The notes under the pieces were generated by a model. The model saw nothing but the letters and a program-made list of their open reading frames with translations, did no database searches and was not told the DNA's origin. Position numbers and translations under genes: made by a program. This document shows, piece after piece, positions 1 through 10,265 of a stretch of 64,000 bases of DNA. The stretch's first letter is position 1. Every line of letters starts with the position of its first letter. The stretch spans positions 87,818,608 through 87,882,607 of the forward strand of contig CAMZMU010000034.1 of the NCBI GenBank assembly GCA_947311845.1, in the 5' to 3' direction. The stretch is from Poa pratensis (taxonomy: Eukaryota; Streptophyta; Magnoliopsida; Poales; Poaceae).

Positions 1-2558
1 AAGGTGAGCCGCACCTCTGGGACACCTTTCCCCTTCCTCTCCCTTGCTCTGGGTGCCGCCGTCGTGTGGTCACCGCGGTCCGATCTTCGTCACCGTCGTC
101 GTCTCGTTCTGAAAGTCTGAACCTTTCGTGTTCAAATTCAGTTAACGTTCCATCGATACTTCATCTGCACTCGCCTTCGAATCCTATCACCAAGGCACCG
201 TAGCCCAGTGGCTCGGTTCCTTCTGCTCCTCCGTGGAGATCAAGGGTTCGAGTCCCACCCGACGCAATCCCCTTTTTTTCCTTCTTTTCCGATCCAGCAC
301 CGTAGTTGGGCCGTAGCCCAGCAACTTTTCTCCAGCGTCGCCCCGCGCGGCAGTTAGTCTCCCGCCGCTCAGTTCGGCCCACCTCTCCCTGCTAACCTTC
401 TTCTTTTGTAAATCTTGCTAAAATTATATCTTTTGTTGTATAACTCTAAATAATACAAGTTATATATGTATTTTGATCAGAAAAATGCAAAGAACATTAA
501 TATGTCATCCATGCTCATGTTTGCATATTCCATCTTGTTGCTTAGTGGTCGTTTGCATTATCACCTAAAATAATTAATATGGAATGCGCTGGGTATTTAA
601 TTAATTATTGCCCAATTCCATTTAATTTGTGTAGATCACCCATGCCTTGCTTAAACCTGTTAATCAACATTTAACTTTGTGGTTAGATAAATAACTTGAA
701 CCTTAATATATTAATTGTCGGAATCCCGGTTCCGCTTAATTTGGCCTAAATTGCATCTTGCCATGTCATGCATCATAACATGAACATGCTGGATTTTTTT
801 GCCGTAGTTGTAAGATGCATCTTTTGCGCTTTTCCAGTGTTTGTTGCTTCTTCGCGGTTAAGACGTTGAGATGATGTGAGCAACGACAAGTTCTGCTACC
901 CCTACCGTGTTTCCAGGCAAGCTTTGCTCACTTGCTACCATTACATTGCCTTCCATTCCTGCCGTTGATCTATTGCTATCCTTATGTTACGATGCTTGTG
1001 TCTCGATCCTATACACATGTTTACCATGCAGCCTCATACAGCCTTATCCCCACATCCTATTACCTTGTTGTTTGTTTACTGTTGGCCTTGCGAGTCGTAG
1101 TTGCATGCTTAGGTCTGTTGTCGCAAGTCTGTCTTTCTTATGTATCACCTGCTTAGTATGATAGTTGGTTCACTTACTTAATATAATGATAATGTTTGTG
1201 GGTTATAACTAAATGATAAGGCACCCGGTGGAAGGCCAATGCGTTGGTGTTTTGTTCTGCTGAGTGTCGCCCTAGGAACTCAGTTCTTGTCCTCTTATCC
1301 AAGTACGAGCGCACTATCCACATGTGGGGTCCATGGGAACCCCCTCGACTTAGTACCGGATCTACCAACTTGTCCAGGAGCTGCAACTAGTTCGGGCTTT
1401 CCATTTGCTCATATGCATGTGCATGAGACTTGATTGATGATGAGAGGTTCGATGATATGGGGGGACATATAGGTGCGGTGCGACACGAAGTGGACCTTTC
1501 CTACTGTGGTCTGTTCCACCTAGTGCGTAGACGCAAACGATTGAGTCCGCTACGGAGGTATCGGCCGGACTCTGGACGCGGGTAACAACTCAGATGGGTG
1601 GCTCCCTGGACTTGTTGGTACTGAAGAGAAAACGTCTTGTCGCGACATCCTGCCGACACACCGACGGAAGTGTGTTACTCATGGGCATTAAGGGTTGAAC
1701 GTGCGTGTGGCTTAACAGTAGTGCACCCCTGCAGGGTTAAATCTTTTCGAGAAGCCGAGTCCGCGGTTATGGACAACTTGGATCGGATGCTGGCTAACAA
1801 GATCATAAACAACTTACAGCTAATGATTCTAATTAACTTGACTAGTAAGTTAGACTTACTTTCACAATAAGATGTAAACTAAAATTTGACAACTGTGTGA
1901 GTTTCCCTCGATTGCTTCCTCATACTTGGTTGAGGGGGTGAACCTGGGAAGTGTTATGTTTGGTGTTAGAAGCTAGTTGGTTCCGATGCGCTCTCTTATC
2001 TCTCTCCAGTAGACGGAAGCTGTAGAGTGTCTCTATAGGTTGTTTAGTGCTGTTGCTGCCGCTCAGTCCACCTTCCCTTACTTTTGGTAGTCTTTGTGTT
2101 GGTATCTTTTGAGTATTGCTTGCCAGGCGGTTGTGCCTGACCCATCTTTGGGCTGTACTCTTTTGTGCAGTCAACAGGTTTGAAGTCTGACGACGTTAGC
2201 TTGGGTATCCCTCCGGCTCGGCCTGGGCAGGGATATGGACGCCATGGTTATCTTCAGGACTCTTAGTCCAATTTGTATCTTGTCCGTAGTCGGACGCTAT
2301 TTCGCTTTCGCTGTGATTTGGATCTTTGTAATGTATCAGTTGTTTCGTGACTCGTTTGAGTCGTTCTTGTATATATACCGCCTTCTGTTGTTGTTGTGGA
2401 TTCTTTTCGTGAACTGTCGTAATGTTATCACAATTCCACCCACATAACGCGCATGTTTCGGCGTGCGCGTTATGTCTGGTGGGCGACCTAAGATCGTTAT
2501 TATGCGGATTTTGGCGGGATCGCTTAAATCTGCATAGTACCGATTTTGGGGCGTCACG
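1..2558 (+). mobile_element. 5' LTR (3' part) of a large-LTR retrotransposon
   Basis: This segment repeats 3959-6504 almost base for base, with roughly 15 substitutions and a few small indels over 2.5 kb. It ends at ggggcgtcac just before a tRNA-Met-type primer-binding site, so it is the 5' LTR of a plus-strand element whose first ~0.9 kb lies left of the window. The low divergence (about 0.6% by eye) points to a recent insertion. The many short ORFs inside recur in both copies only because the DNA is duplicated; none looks like a gene. Family name not assigned. Confidence 0.9.
194..266 (+). ncRNA. tRNA-like Pol III module inside the 5' LTR
   Basis: A perfect A box (TAGCCCAGTGG, 201-211; consensus TRGYNNARNNG) and a perfect B box (GGTTCGAGTCC, 245-255) are spaced 44 nt start to start, as in a real tRNA gene. 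A T-run at 273-279 could stop Pol III. The acceptor and T stems pair poorly, so this is not an intact tRNA; it is more like a tRNA-derived SINE head or a captured tRNA relic. The same module sits in the other LTR at 4151-4223. Transcription is an inference. Confidence 0.55.
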
Positions 2559-3056
2559 AAGTGGTATCAGAGCCTTGGTTTCCGAAACCCTAGGTTGTTT
2601 CGATACGATTGGTTATCGAAGCAGCGGGTCCGCAAAGCCTGTAGGATAACCTCGCTAACGGTCGTTGTTTGTAGAGTGTCCAAACTATTTGGTTAAAACT
2701 ATTTTTGGAAATATCTCAATAGGATTCTTGTTTACTCCTTACCTCTATTCTATTTCTCCTCTTATCCTATTTGTTTTGGAGTCTCCTCTCTTACCCGTCT
2801 TTCAAAGTTAATAGGATCCAACGTGGGTGGACGATCTCTTGCCTTTTAACCTATTAGGGTCGATCTTTGAAGTCGCCTTCGAGATAAGCAACAATCTCTT
2901 GATAGTGGTGTCGACAAGTTGAAGATGGAGCAACAACTTCTTGTTAGTGGTGTCGAGAAGATCAACATGGAGCACGAAGACCCGATAGTTTATCCCTCTC
3001 TTCCTGTTGTCTTGGGGTGGATCGCGGGGGCGCGATCCCTTGTTAGTGGTGTCGTC
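2559..3056 (+). mobile_element. Short non-coding internal domain of the large-LTR element
   Basis: Only about 500 bp separate the two LTRs. The segment starts with the primer-binding site and has no ORF of note, so the element must be mobilised in trans. Three direct repeats of the form cttgNtagtggtgtcg begin near 2899, 2940 and 3039, the last ending right at the 3' LTR. No purine-rich polypurine tract touches the LTR; the nearest candidate is a G-rich stretch (ggggtggatcgcgggggcg) about 20 bp upstream. Confidence 0.75.
2562..2574 (+). promoter_or_regulatory. Primer-binding site (initiator tRNA-Met type)
   Basis: TGGTATCAGAGCC, the classical complement to the 3' end of plant initiator tRNA-Met, lies 3 bp after the 5' LTR end. 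It fixes the orientation of the element (plus) and the LTR border. Confidence 0.9.
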
Positions 3057-3531
3057 TGTAATGCCCCGGGAGTTTTCCCCAATTAGTTTTGTTTGTTTTT
3101 CTTTTTGGCATCATCATGTCATCATGCATCTTGTTATCACCTTGCATGTTTTGCTAAATAAATAAAAATATTATTTATGCAAACCTAATTTTGTTTTGCA
3201 AATAATAAATCTTTCTCCCTCTCTTTTCTATTTTAATAAAACCAAAATAATATTTGGGAATATTTGCAAAAAGTATTTTAAATCTAAACTAAAGTTATAA
3301 AAATATTTTGTAAAACCTTGTCCATCTCTTGTTCCTCTCCTCTGTAATTTCTTTTCCCTCTTATCTCTCTTTTCCTTTTTCTTTCTTTATTTCCTTGGGA
3401 AATTGAGAAACTCCTAATTCTTGAAGGGCAGCAGCCGGCCAGCCCATCTTCCTCTCTGGCCCATCTATCCAAGAAGCCCACCAGCAGCCCGCTCTCTGTT
3501 TGTCGTCTTCTCTGTACGGGAGGAGGAGCAC

Positions 3532-3959
3532 ATGGCTGCCGTGGCCATGGCGCCCACCCGCAGCGACCAGCGCCTCCACCTCTCCCCTCCTTTTCCCCTC
3601 CTACTTAACCTGCCCAGCGCCTCTCCCAAAACCCTAGCTCTCCTCCTTCCCTCCCAGCGCCGCCACCATCTCTCTCCCTCTCCTCTGTTCTCCCCACCGA
3701 AGCCACAAGCTTTCCACCATGGCCGCGCGAAGAGCTCGACCAGGACGTCGCCATGGATGACCTCGCACACCTCTGAGCTCGGGAACCGGACCAGAGCGCC
3801 GTCCGCGCCAAGATCGCCGAAGGGACCCGGAGCTGGAGCCGCCGGGAACGCCTCCGCTGAGCACGTCTTCCTCGTCGTCAAGTTCGTCGTCGACTCCGTC
3901 GGTCGCCGTCGACTTCCTCCCTTCCCGGAGCCCGTCGTCCTCGCCTACAACCCTCCCAA
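3532..3959 (+). other. Exon-like GC-rich segment with splice-donor-like end inside the LTR
   Basis: Within the 3' LTR a GC-rich stretch carries an ATG (3532), stays open past 3959 (to a stop at 4075-4077), and meets a donor-like junction, caag|gtgagc, at 3959/3960. It follows pyrimidine-rich sequence and 'aaaccctagc', common in grass leader sequences. It may be the promoter-proximal exon of an LTR-driven transcript or a captured host exon. The encoded peptide resembles nothing I recognise. Confidence 0.3.
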
Positions 3960-4150
3960 GGTGAGCCGCACCTCTGGGACGCCTTTCCCCTTCCTCTCCC
4001 TTGCTCTGGGTGCCGCCGTCGTGTGGTCACCGCGGTCCGATCTTCGTCACCGTCGTCGTCTCGTTCTGAAAGTCTGAACCTTTCGTGTTCAAATTCAGTT
4101 AACGTTCCATCGATACTTCATCTGCACTCGCCTTCGAATCCTATCACCAA

Positions 4151-4223
4151 GGCACCGTAGCCCAGTGGCTCGGTTCCTTCTGCTCCTCCGTGGAGATCAA
4201 GGGTTCGAGTCCCACCCGACGCA
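4151..4223 (+). ncRNA. tRNA-like Pol III module inside the 3' LTR
   Basis: Second copy of the module at 194-266. A box 4158-4168 and B box 4202-4212 are again perfect and 44 nt apart. The downstream T-run is shorter here (about 9 bp lost compared with the 5' LTR copy), leaving only four consecutive T's near 4233. Confidence 0.55.
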
Positions 4224-6504
4224 ATCCCCTTCTTTTCCGATCCAGCACCGTAGTTGGGCCGTAGCCCAGCAACTTTTCTCCAGCGTCGCCCCGCGCGGCA
4301 GTTAGTCTCCCGCCGCTCAGTTCGGCCCACCTCTCCCTGCTAACCTTCTTCTTTTGTAAATCTTGCTAAAATTATATCTTTTGTTGTATAACTCTAAATA
4401 ATACAAGTTATATATGTATTTTGATCAGAAAAATGCAAAGAACATTAATATGTCATCCATGCTCATGTTTGCATCTTCCATCTTGTTGCTTAGTGGTCGT
4501 TTGCATTATCACCTAAAATAATTAATATGGAATGTGCTGGGTATTTAATTAATTATTGCCCAATTCCATTTAATTTGTGTAGATCACCCATGCCTTGCTT
4601 AAACCTGTTAATCAACATTTAACTTTGTGGTTAGATAAATAACTTGAACCTTAATATATTAATTGTCGGAATCCCGGTTCCGCTTAATTTGGCCTAAGTT
4701 GCATCTTGCCATGTCATGCATCATATCATAAACATGCTGGATTTTTTTGCCGTAGTTGTAAGATGCATCTTTTGCGCTTTTCCAGTGTTTGTTGCTTCTT
4801 CGCGGTTAAGACGTTGAGATGATGTGAGCAACGACAAGTTCTGCTACCCCTACCGTGTTTCCAGGCAAGCTTTGCTCACTTGCTACCATTACATTGCCTT
4901 CCATTCCTGCCGTTGATCTATTGCTATCCTTATGTTACGATGCTTGTGTCTCGATCCTATACACATGTTTACCATGCAGCCTCATACAGCCTTATCCCCA
5001 CATCCTATTACCTTGTTGTTTGTTTACTGTTGGCCTTGCGAGTCGTAGTTGCATGCTTAGGTCTGTTGTCGCAAGTCTGTCTTTCTTATGTATCACCTGC
5101 TTAGTATGATAGTTGGTTCACTTACTTAATATAATGATAATGTTTGTGGGTTATAACTAAATGATAAGGCACCCGGTGGAAGGCCAATGCGTTGGTGTTT
5201 TGTTCTGCTGAGTGTCGCCCTAGGAACTCAGTTCTTATCCTCTTATCCAAGTACGAGCGCACTATCCACATGTGGGGTCCATGGGAACCCCCTCGACTTA
5301 GTACCGGATCTACCAACTTGTCCAGGAGTTGCAACTAGTTCGGGCTTTCCATTTGCTCATATGCATGTGCATGAGACTTGATTGATGATGAGAGGTTCGA
5401 TGATATGGGGGGACATATAGGTGCGGTGCGACACGAAGTGGACCTTTCCTACTGTGGTCTGTTCCACCTAGTGCGTAGACGCAAACGATTGAGTCCGCTA
5501 CGGAGGTATCGGCCGGACTCTGGACGCGGGTAACAACTCAGATGGGTGGCTCCCTGGACTTGTTGGTAGTGAAGAGAAAACGTCTTGTCGCGACATCCTG
5601 CCGACACACCGACGGAAGTGTGTTACTCATGGGCATTAAGGGTTGAACGTGCGTGTGGCTTAACAGTAGTGCACCCCTGCAGGGTTAAATCTTTTCGAGA
5701 AGCCGAGTCCGCGGTTATGGACAACTTGGATCGGATGCTGGCTAACAAGATCATAAACAACTTACACCTAATGATTCTAATTAACTTGACTAGTAAGTTA
5801 GACTTACTTTCACAATAAGATGTAAACTAAAATTTGACAACTGTGTGAGTTTCCCTCGATTGCTTCCTCATACTTGGTTGAGGGGGTGAACCTGGGAAGT
5901 GTTATGTTTGGTGTTAGAAGCTAGTTGGTTCCGATGCGCTCTCTTATCTCTCTCCAGTAGACGGAAGCTGTAGAGTGTCTCTATAGGTTGTTTAGTGCTG
6001 CTGCTGCCGCTCAGTCCACCTTCCCTTACTTTTGGTAGTCTTTGTGTTGGTATCTTTTGAGCATTGCTTGCCAGGCGGTTGTGCCTGACCCATCTTTGGG
6101 CTGTACTCTTTTGTGCAGTCAACAGGTTTGAAGTCTGACGACGTTAGCTTGGGTATCCCTCCGGCTCGGCCTGGGCAGATATGGACGCCATGGTTATCTT
6201 CAGGACTCTTAGTCCAATTTGTATCTTGTCCGTAGTCGGACGCTATTTCGCTTTCGCTGTGATTTGGATCTTTGTAATGTATCAGTTGTTTCGTGACTCG
6301 TTGGAGTCGTTCTTGTATATATACCGCCTTCTGTTGTTGTTGTGGATTCTTTTCGTGAACTGTTGTAATGTTATCACAATTCCACCCACATAACGCGCAT
6401 GTTTCGGCGTGCGCGTTATGTCTGGTGGGCGACCTAAGATCGTTATTATGCGGATTTTGGCGGGATCGCTTAAATCTGCATAGTACCGATTTTGGGGCGT
6501 CACA

Positions 6505-7116
6505 GTTGTTCCTATTTATTTATTATAGATCTAAAGCCATACATGCATATCTAAATAGGAATGACCCACTACAAATAATTCTCTCAGCATGCAAGGTGTC
6601 CACCTCATCAAGCATAGTTGAGCAATCTTAACTCGCCACGTCTCATCAAATCTGTCACCTCAACAAAAAAACTAACAAAGCCATATCATCATTTTTGTTA
6701 TATATTTATTTGACAAATTATTTCTCCAACAATGCAACGCATGTATCCCCTCCTCTCACACCGGTTCATCATTAATTAATTTTCGTGTTTTCTTTTAGTG
6801 AGTTGGTCCTATTTATTTATTATATATCTGAAGCCATACATGCATTATTCGCAAAAAAAAAAAAGAAGCCATACATGCATAACAAGCGCAGACACATATC
6901 TGAATCCATACATGCATAGGCACAGTCACATTTTTTTTCGATATAGAGGCACAGTCACATGTGGTACAACTTAACATACATAGCATTTTACTCTTCACGT
7001 AGACCAAACACCCTCGCTTTTCACATCACGAGACATAATCGTCTGCATGAAACACTGTTTACAACTGCGAACACTGCAATCTTTTATTCTGAACTGTGGA
7101 CAAAGTAACTGGTGAC
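6505..7116. other. Intergenic, AT-rich, with a duplicated ~45-bp motif
   Basis: No gene seen. A motif beginning gttgttcctatttatttatt (6505) recurs slightly altered at 6803 (gttggtcctatttatttatt), both followed by gaagccatacatgcat-like sequence. This may be the ends of an old element or a local duplication. The right end should hold the 3'UTR of the P450 gene. Confidence 0.4.
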
Positions 7117-8682
7117 TCAAACCGGGGTGGCTATGGCACAAACAGGGACGGCCTTTGTGACATTCACACCAAACTTCTCAGCCATATCCACCCTATTTCT
7201 CTCAACGTCAGCCGGGAGCCTCCATTTGAACTGGTTCAGCAACGACCCAAGAATCACATGCACCAATTTGATAGCTAACGGCATCCCTGGGCAGATCCTA
7301 CGCCCAGCACCAAAGGGAATGAGCTCAAATTCCCCGCCCCTGAAGTCGACGGCTCTTCCCAGAAACCTCTCCGGCATGAATTTCTCAGGCTCGGGCCAAA
7401 TGTCCTCATCGTGACCCATGGCCCACACGTTTACCAGCACGCGTGAGCCTTTGGGCACCATGTAACCTGCTACTTCTATGGTCGCGTCGGCCTGACGAGG
7501 TAGTAGGAGGGGAGCCGGGGGATGCAAGCGGAGGGTTTCGTTTATGACGGCTTGGAGGTACGGCAAATCACCGGTTTCACCTTCTTCGACGTTCCTTGCA
7601 GAGCCGATGACTCGCGAGAGCTCGTCGTAGGCTTTAGCCATGGACAATGGGTTTTGGAGCAACTCCACCATTGCCCATTCCATTGTGTTGGTAATGTTGT
7701 TCATCCCGGCGGCAAAGAGGTCCTGAGAGACAGAGGCCCCCTAATCAAATGAGCAAAGACTGCTAATAATAGTAAGTAACTAAATCCATAATAAAGCATT
7801 AATCACCGTGAAGAGTGCCCGTATGGTGTCGTGATCCATCCCGGCCGCCTTGTCCTCATCCAGCAGCACGTCGAGGAAGTCGTTCTTCCTGGGCTCTGCT
7901 GCCTCACGGCGGCTGCGCACCCTCCGGTCCACCTCCGCGTCGATCACACGGTGCAGCCTCCCGACGAGCCCCGCCATACGTCGCCGAGCGCCCTGCAAGT
8001 CGGCCGCCGCCAGCGCCGGGAAGAAGTCCGACACGTTAGGCGCCCCCGCAACCTCCATGATCTCCGCGCACACGCCCTGGAAGTCCTTGCACTCGTCGAG
8101 GTCGTCGAGGTCCGTGATGTCGCGGGAGAAGCCAACGCGGGAGAGGAGGTTCAGCCCCGTCGTAAACACAACGCGGCCGACGTCCACCGCCACGCCCGCG
8201 TGCGCCAGCCGGCCGACGTGCCCCACCAGCTCCGCCACCTTCTCGCGGCGGAGGCCATGCAGAGCGTCCAGCCGGTGGGGCGCAAACACTTCCGAGGCCA
8301 TGATCCGCCGTAGCGCGCGCCACCGTGGCGCGTTCGGCAGCCAGGGGACGGAGTTCCTGGCGTGATCCCCCGTGGCGTCCGGCACGGACCGGGAGGCGAA
8401 GACTGCGTCGTGCTTCTGCAAGATCTCGCGGGCGACACTCGGAGAAGAGGCGACCACGGTTGTAACCGTGCCTAGGCGGAGCGACATCAGCGGGCCGTGG
8501 GTCTTGGCGAGATGGGCGAGGGAGCGGTGAGGCTGGGCGCCGAGAACATGGAGGCTTCCGATGATCGGCAAAGGCCGGGGCCTGGGCGGGAGGCGGCGAC
8601 GAGAGTGGTTAAGGAGGTCTAAGAGGTAGACCGAGACAAGGGACACCGCGAGCCATGAAAGCCACACAAGCAGTGCCGCCAT
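7117..8682 (-). CDS. Cytochrome P450 monooxygenase, CYP76-like (two exons)
   Basis: Exon 1 is 8682-7807 and exon 2 is 7722-7117, joined in phase 0 across an 84-bp GT-AG intron, giving 493 aa, the usual P450 length. The start is the ATG at 8682; an upstream in-frame GTG is not used because plants need ATG. Seen in order: a hydrophobic N-terminal ER anchor (~1-24), the proline-rich hinge LPPRPRPLPIIG (31-42), helix C WRALRR (~120), ExxR as ETLR (354-357), PERF (409-412), and the heme loop FGAGRRICPG with Cys436. The C-terminal part is close to what I know of CYP76 (terpenoid or alkaloid hydroxylases in the ER), so oxidation of a small specialised metabolite is likely; the substrate cannot be told. 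Oddity: the I-helix motif AGxDTT reads AGMNNI (297-302), losing the usual acid and threonine. Otherwise intact. Confidence 0.9.
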
Positions 8683-8740
8683 TGCTACCACTTATGTGCT
8701 GTGGACTGAGGTATTGAAACTCTTGGTCTCAGGCTCCTAC

Positions 8741-8747
8741 TTTTATA
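8741..8747 (-). promoter_or_regulatory. TATA box of the P450 gene
   Basis: Minus-strand TATAAAA (plus-strand ttttata) lies about 60 bp upstream of the P450 start codon, giving a short 5'UTR of roughly 30 nt. Position and sequence fit a core promoter. Confidence 0.65.
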
Positions 8748-8865
8748 GACCAAAACATCACTTCCTGGCTGGATCGACGGATAGAAAAACCTCAATAATT
8801 GATCGATACGTGAATCTTGCACTAAAACATGTCTACATACATGTATGCATACAAAGGCTAGAAAT

Positions 8866-8891
8866 TCTTATATTTTGATATGGAGGGAGTA
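8866..8891. mobile_element. Degenerate Stowaway MITE terminus
   Basis: Sequence ending tatggagggagtaat matches the 3' terminal repeat of the Stowaway element at 9303-9465 (cagagggagta). A convincing partner terminus is not visible, so this is a solo or decayed end close to the P450 promoter. Confidence 0.4.
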
Positions 8892-9300
8892 ATATCTATT
8901 CGTCGCGGGGCACCTGAGCACGAACCATCGTATGCATCTAGAGTACCATATAGTGGCTCATCGAGTTAGCATTGAGCCCATGCGCTGCTTCTCAAATACT
9001 GTATGTTTTCACAAGTTGTCGATGATTAAATTCCCGCCGGTTTTAACTTTTATGAAGGTCATGAAGGTATTAGAGAGTACAAAGTGGAGTATATGTGTAT
9101 CTCTAGAAGGATACAATCCAAGGACCATCTAGCAGATTGGATATACAAAGTTAGGGCTTGGAATAGTCTACACAATAATATAAAGGTAAGGTGCTAAGGT
9201 ACGTTTAGTTGCACCTGACAGACAATAGTTTTATAGAATAATACAAGAGTTGCGAGAACACAAGACAAGAATGATCGAGCGTCATCACCGTGTACTTAAC
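8892..9300. other. Intergenic, no recognisable feature
   Basis: AT-rich sequence without gene-like coding potential. The cgtttagttgcacctgacag stretch near 9201 resembles part of 10590-10690 (see the duplication noted there). Confidence 0.4.
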
Positions 9301-9302
9301 TA

Positions 9303-9465
9303 CTCCCTCCGTTTCTAAATATAAGATGTTTTAGCCTAGCTTTATCCATATTCACATGTATGCAAATGTATCTATAGATGTTTTAATATGTATACTCACT
9401 TATTTTAATATACATCTAGACAACATGTAGAACAACTAATATCTTATATTTAGAAACAGAGGGAG
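9303..9465. mobile_element. Stowaway MITE (Tc1/mariner type), 163 bp
   Basis: Terminal inverted repeats CTCCCTCCGTTTCTAAATAT and its complement at the right end (atatttagaaacagagggag), flanked by the TA target duplication (9301-9302 and 9466-9467). This is the standard grass Stowaway structure; the interior has no coding capacity. Confidence 0.93.
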
Positions 9466-9467
9466 TA

Positions 9468-9559
9468 CTAGGCAATTTGATTTCTCTTCGCTTTGCAAAG
9501 CTTGGTTGCTAGCAAATCGCCATGTTTAGCGCCTTATTGCAATGATAGAGCTTACACCT

Positions 9560-9591
<32 letters not shown>

Positions 9592-9840
9592 TGGCCAATT
9601 TGCGACATAGCTGAGGTAGTGAGGTGCACAACAACAGCTGAGCCACTGCCTCCGCATGTGAGCTCGTTCGACTCACCAACCTAAGTCCCATGATTCAATG
9701 GTGCCGAGGGTGCGAGCCGAAGCCACTACACGAGAGGTTCCAGCAAACTAATCGCCATCGGTTGAGAAGGATAGCTCAACATAAAAATAATAATGTCTCG
9801 ATTACATACTGGCCCCATATTAGTGTATGCACAAAGAAAT
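9468..9840. other. Intergenic with a 29-base poly-C tract
   Basis: No gene. An uninterrupted run of 29 C's occupies 9560-9588; the proline-rich ORF through it is an artefact of the homopolymer. The preceding stretch (9480-9540, 'cgctttgcaaagcttggttg') resembles 10625-10680 and so looks like an old dispersed duplication. The last 9 bp are the target duplication of the next element. Confidence 0.5.
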
Positions 9841-10256
9841 GAGAGAGACGTTTTGACTCCCGAGCTCATATGCTCCTGTTATATTAAACAAATTTTAAAA
9901 AATAAAACATTTTAAAAAAATTCTGAATTTTTTTGCTGACGAACATATACATGTTTCTAAGTACGTGCCAAGTTTCGTGGTGAAATGTCATGTGTGGTGC
10001 TTTGTGCAAAAATAACAAAATCAGTGCTCTAAAAAGTATGTTTTTGAAATTGCATTTCGACCACTAATTTGTTTTTTCTGCATAGGGCACACCGAATGTC
10101 ATTTCGCCACGAAACTTGGCACGCATGTTGGACATTAGTAATAGTATGTGTTCGGCTCCAATTTATTTCGTAATTTTTTATAACGTTTTATTATTTTTTT
10201 AAATTTCGTCTAATATACCTGGAGAATATGAACTCGGGAGCCAAAGTGAATCTCTC
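9841..10256. mobile_element. Mutator-type MITE, 416 bp
   Basis: Imperfect 36-bp terminal inverted repeats (gagagagacgttttgactcc at the left, and at the right the complement of gagagattcactttggctcc) are flanked by a perfect 9-bp direct repeat caaagaaat (9832-9840, 10257-10265). A 9-bp target duplication is diagnostic of Mutator-like transposases. The interior also folds back (tttcgtggtgaaatgtcat against atgtcatttcgccacgaaac). No ORF. Confidence 0.88.
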
Positions 10257-10265
10257 CAAAGAAAT

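Larger units (their letters stand above)
3057..6504 (+). mobile_element. 3' LTR (about 3.45 kb) of the large-LTR element
   Basis: The LTR starts TGTAATGCCCC and ends GGGGCGTCACA, which are imperfect inverted repeats of each other. The downstream 5 bp, gttgt (6505-6509), would be the target duplication, but its partner lies outside the window. The start is inferred from the terminal repeat, because the matching region of the 5' LTR is not in view. The first 900 bp contain a GC-rich, promoter/5'UTR-like stretch. Confidence 0.85.

Noticed and set aside
194..266. Intact tRNA gene
   Set aside because: A and B boxes are perfect, but acceptor and T stems do not pair and the anticodon arm is irregular. 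Kept only as a tRNA-like module.
161..382. Minus-strand ORF containing GGTRTLDLHGG
   Set aside because: Such peptides arise from translating tRNA-like sequence in the wrong strand; the DNA is the Pol III module.
907..2649. Many 60-90 codon ORFs in the large LTRs
   Set aside because: They recur at 4855-6631 only because the LTR is duplicated; no protein-like features.
3421..4077. 218-codon ORF across the LTR and its 138-codon antisense partner
   Set aside because: Long overlapping ORFs on both strands in GC-rich DNA, no recognisable protein; reported only as an exon-like segment.
7831..8365. Plus-strand ORFs of 160-171 codons
   Set aside because: Shadows of P450 exon 1 in GC-rich coding sequence.
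9493..9684. Proline-rich ORF
   Set aside because: Created by the 29-base poly-C tract.
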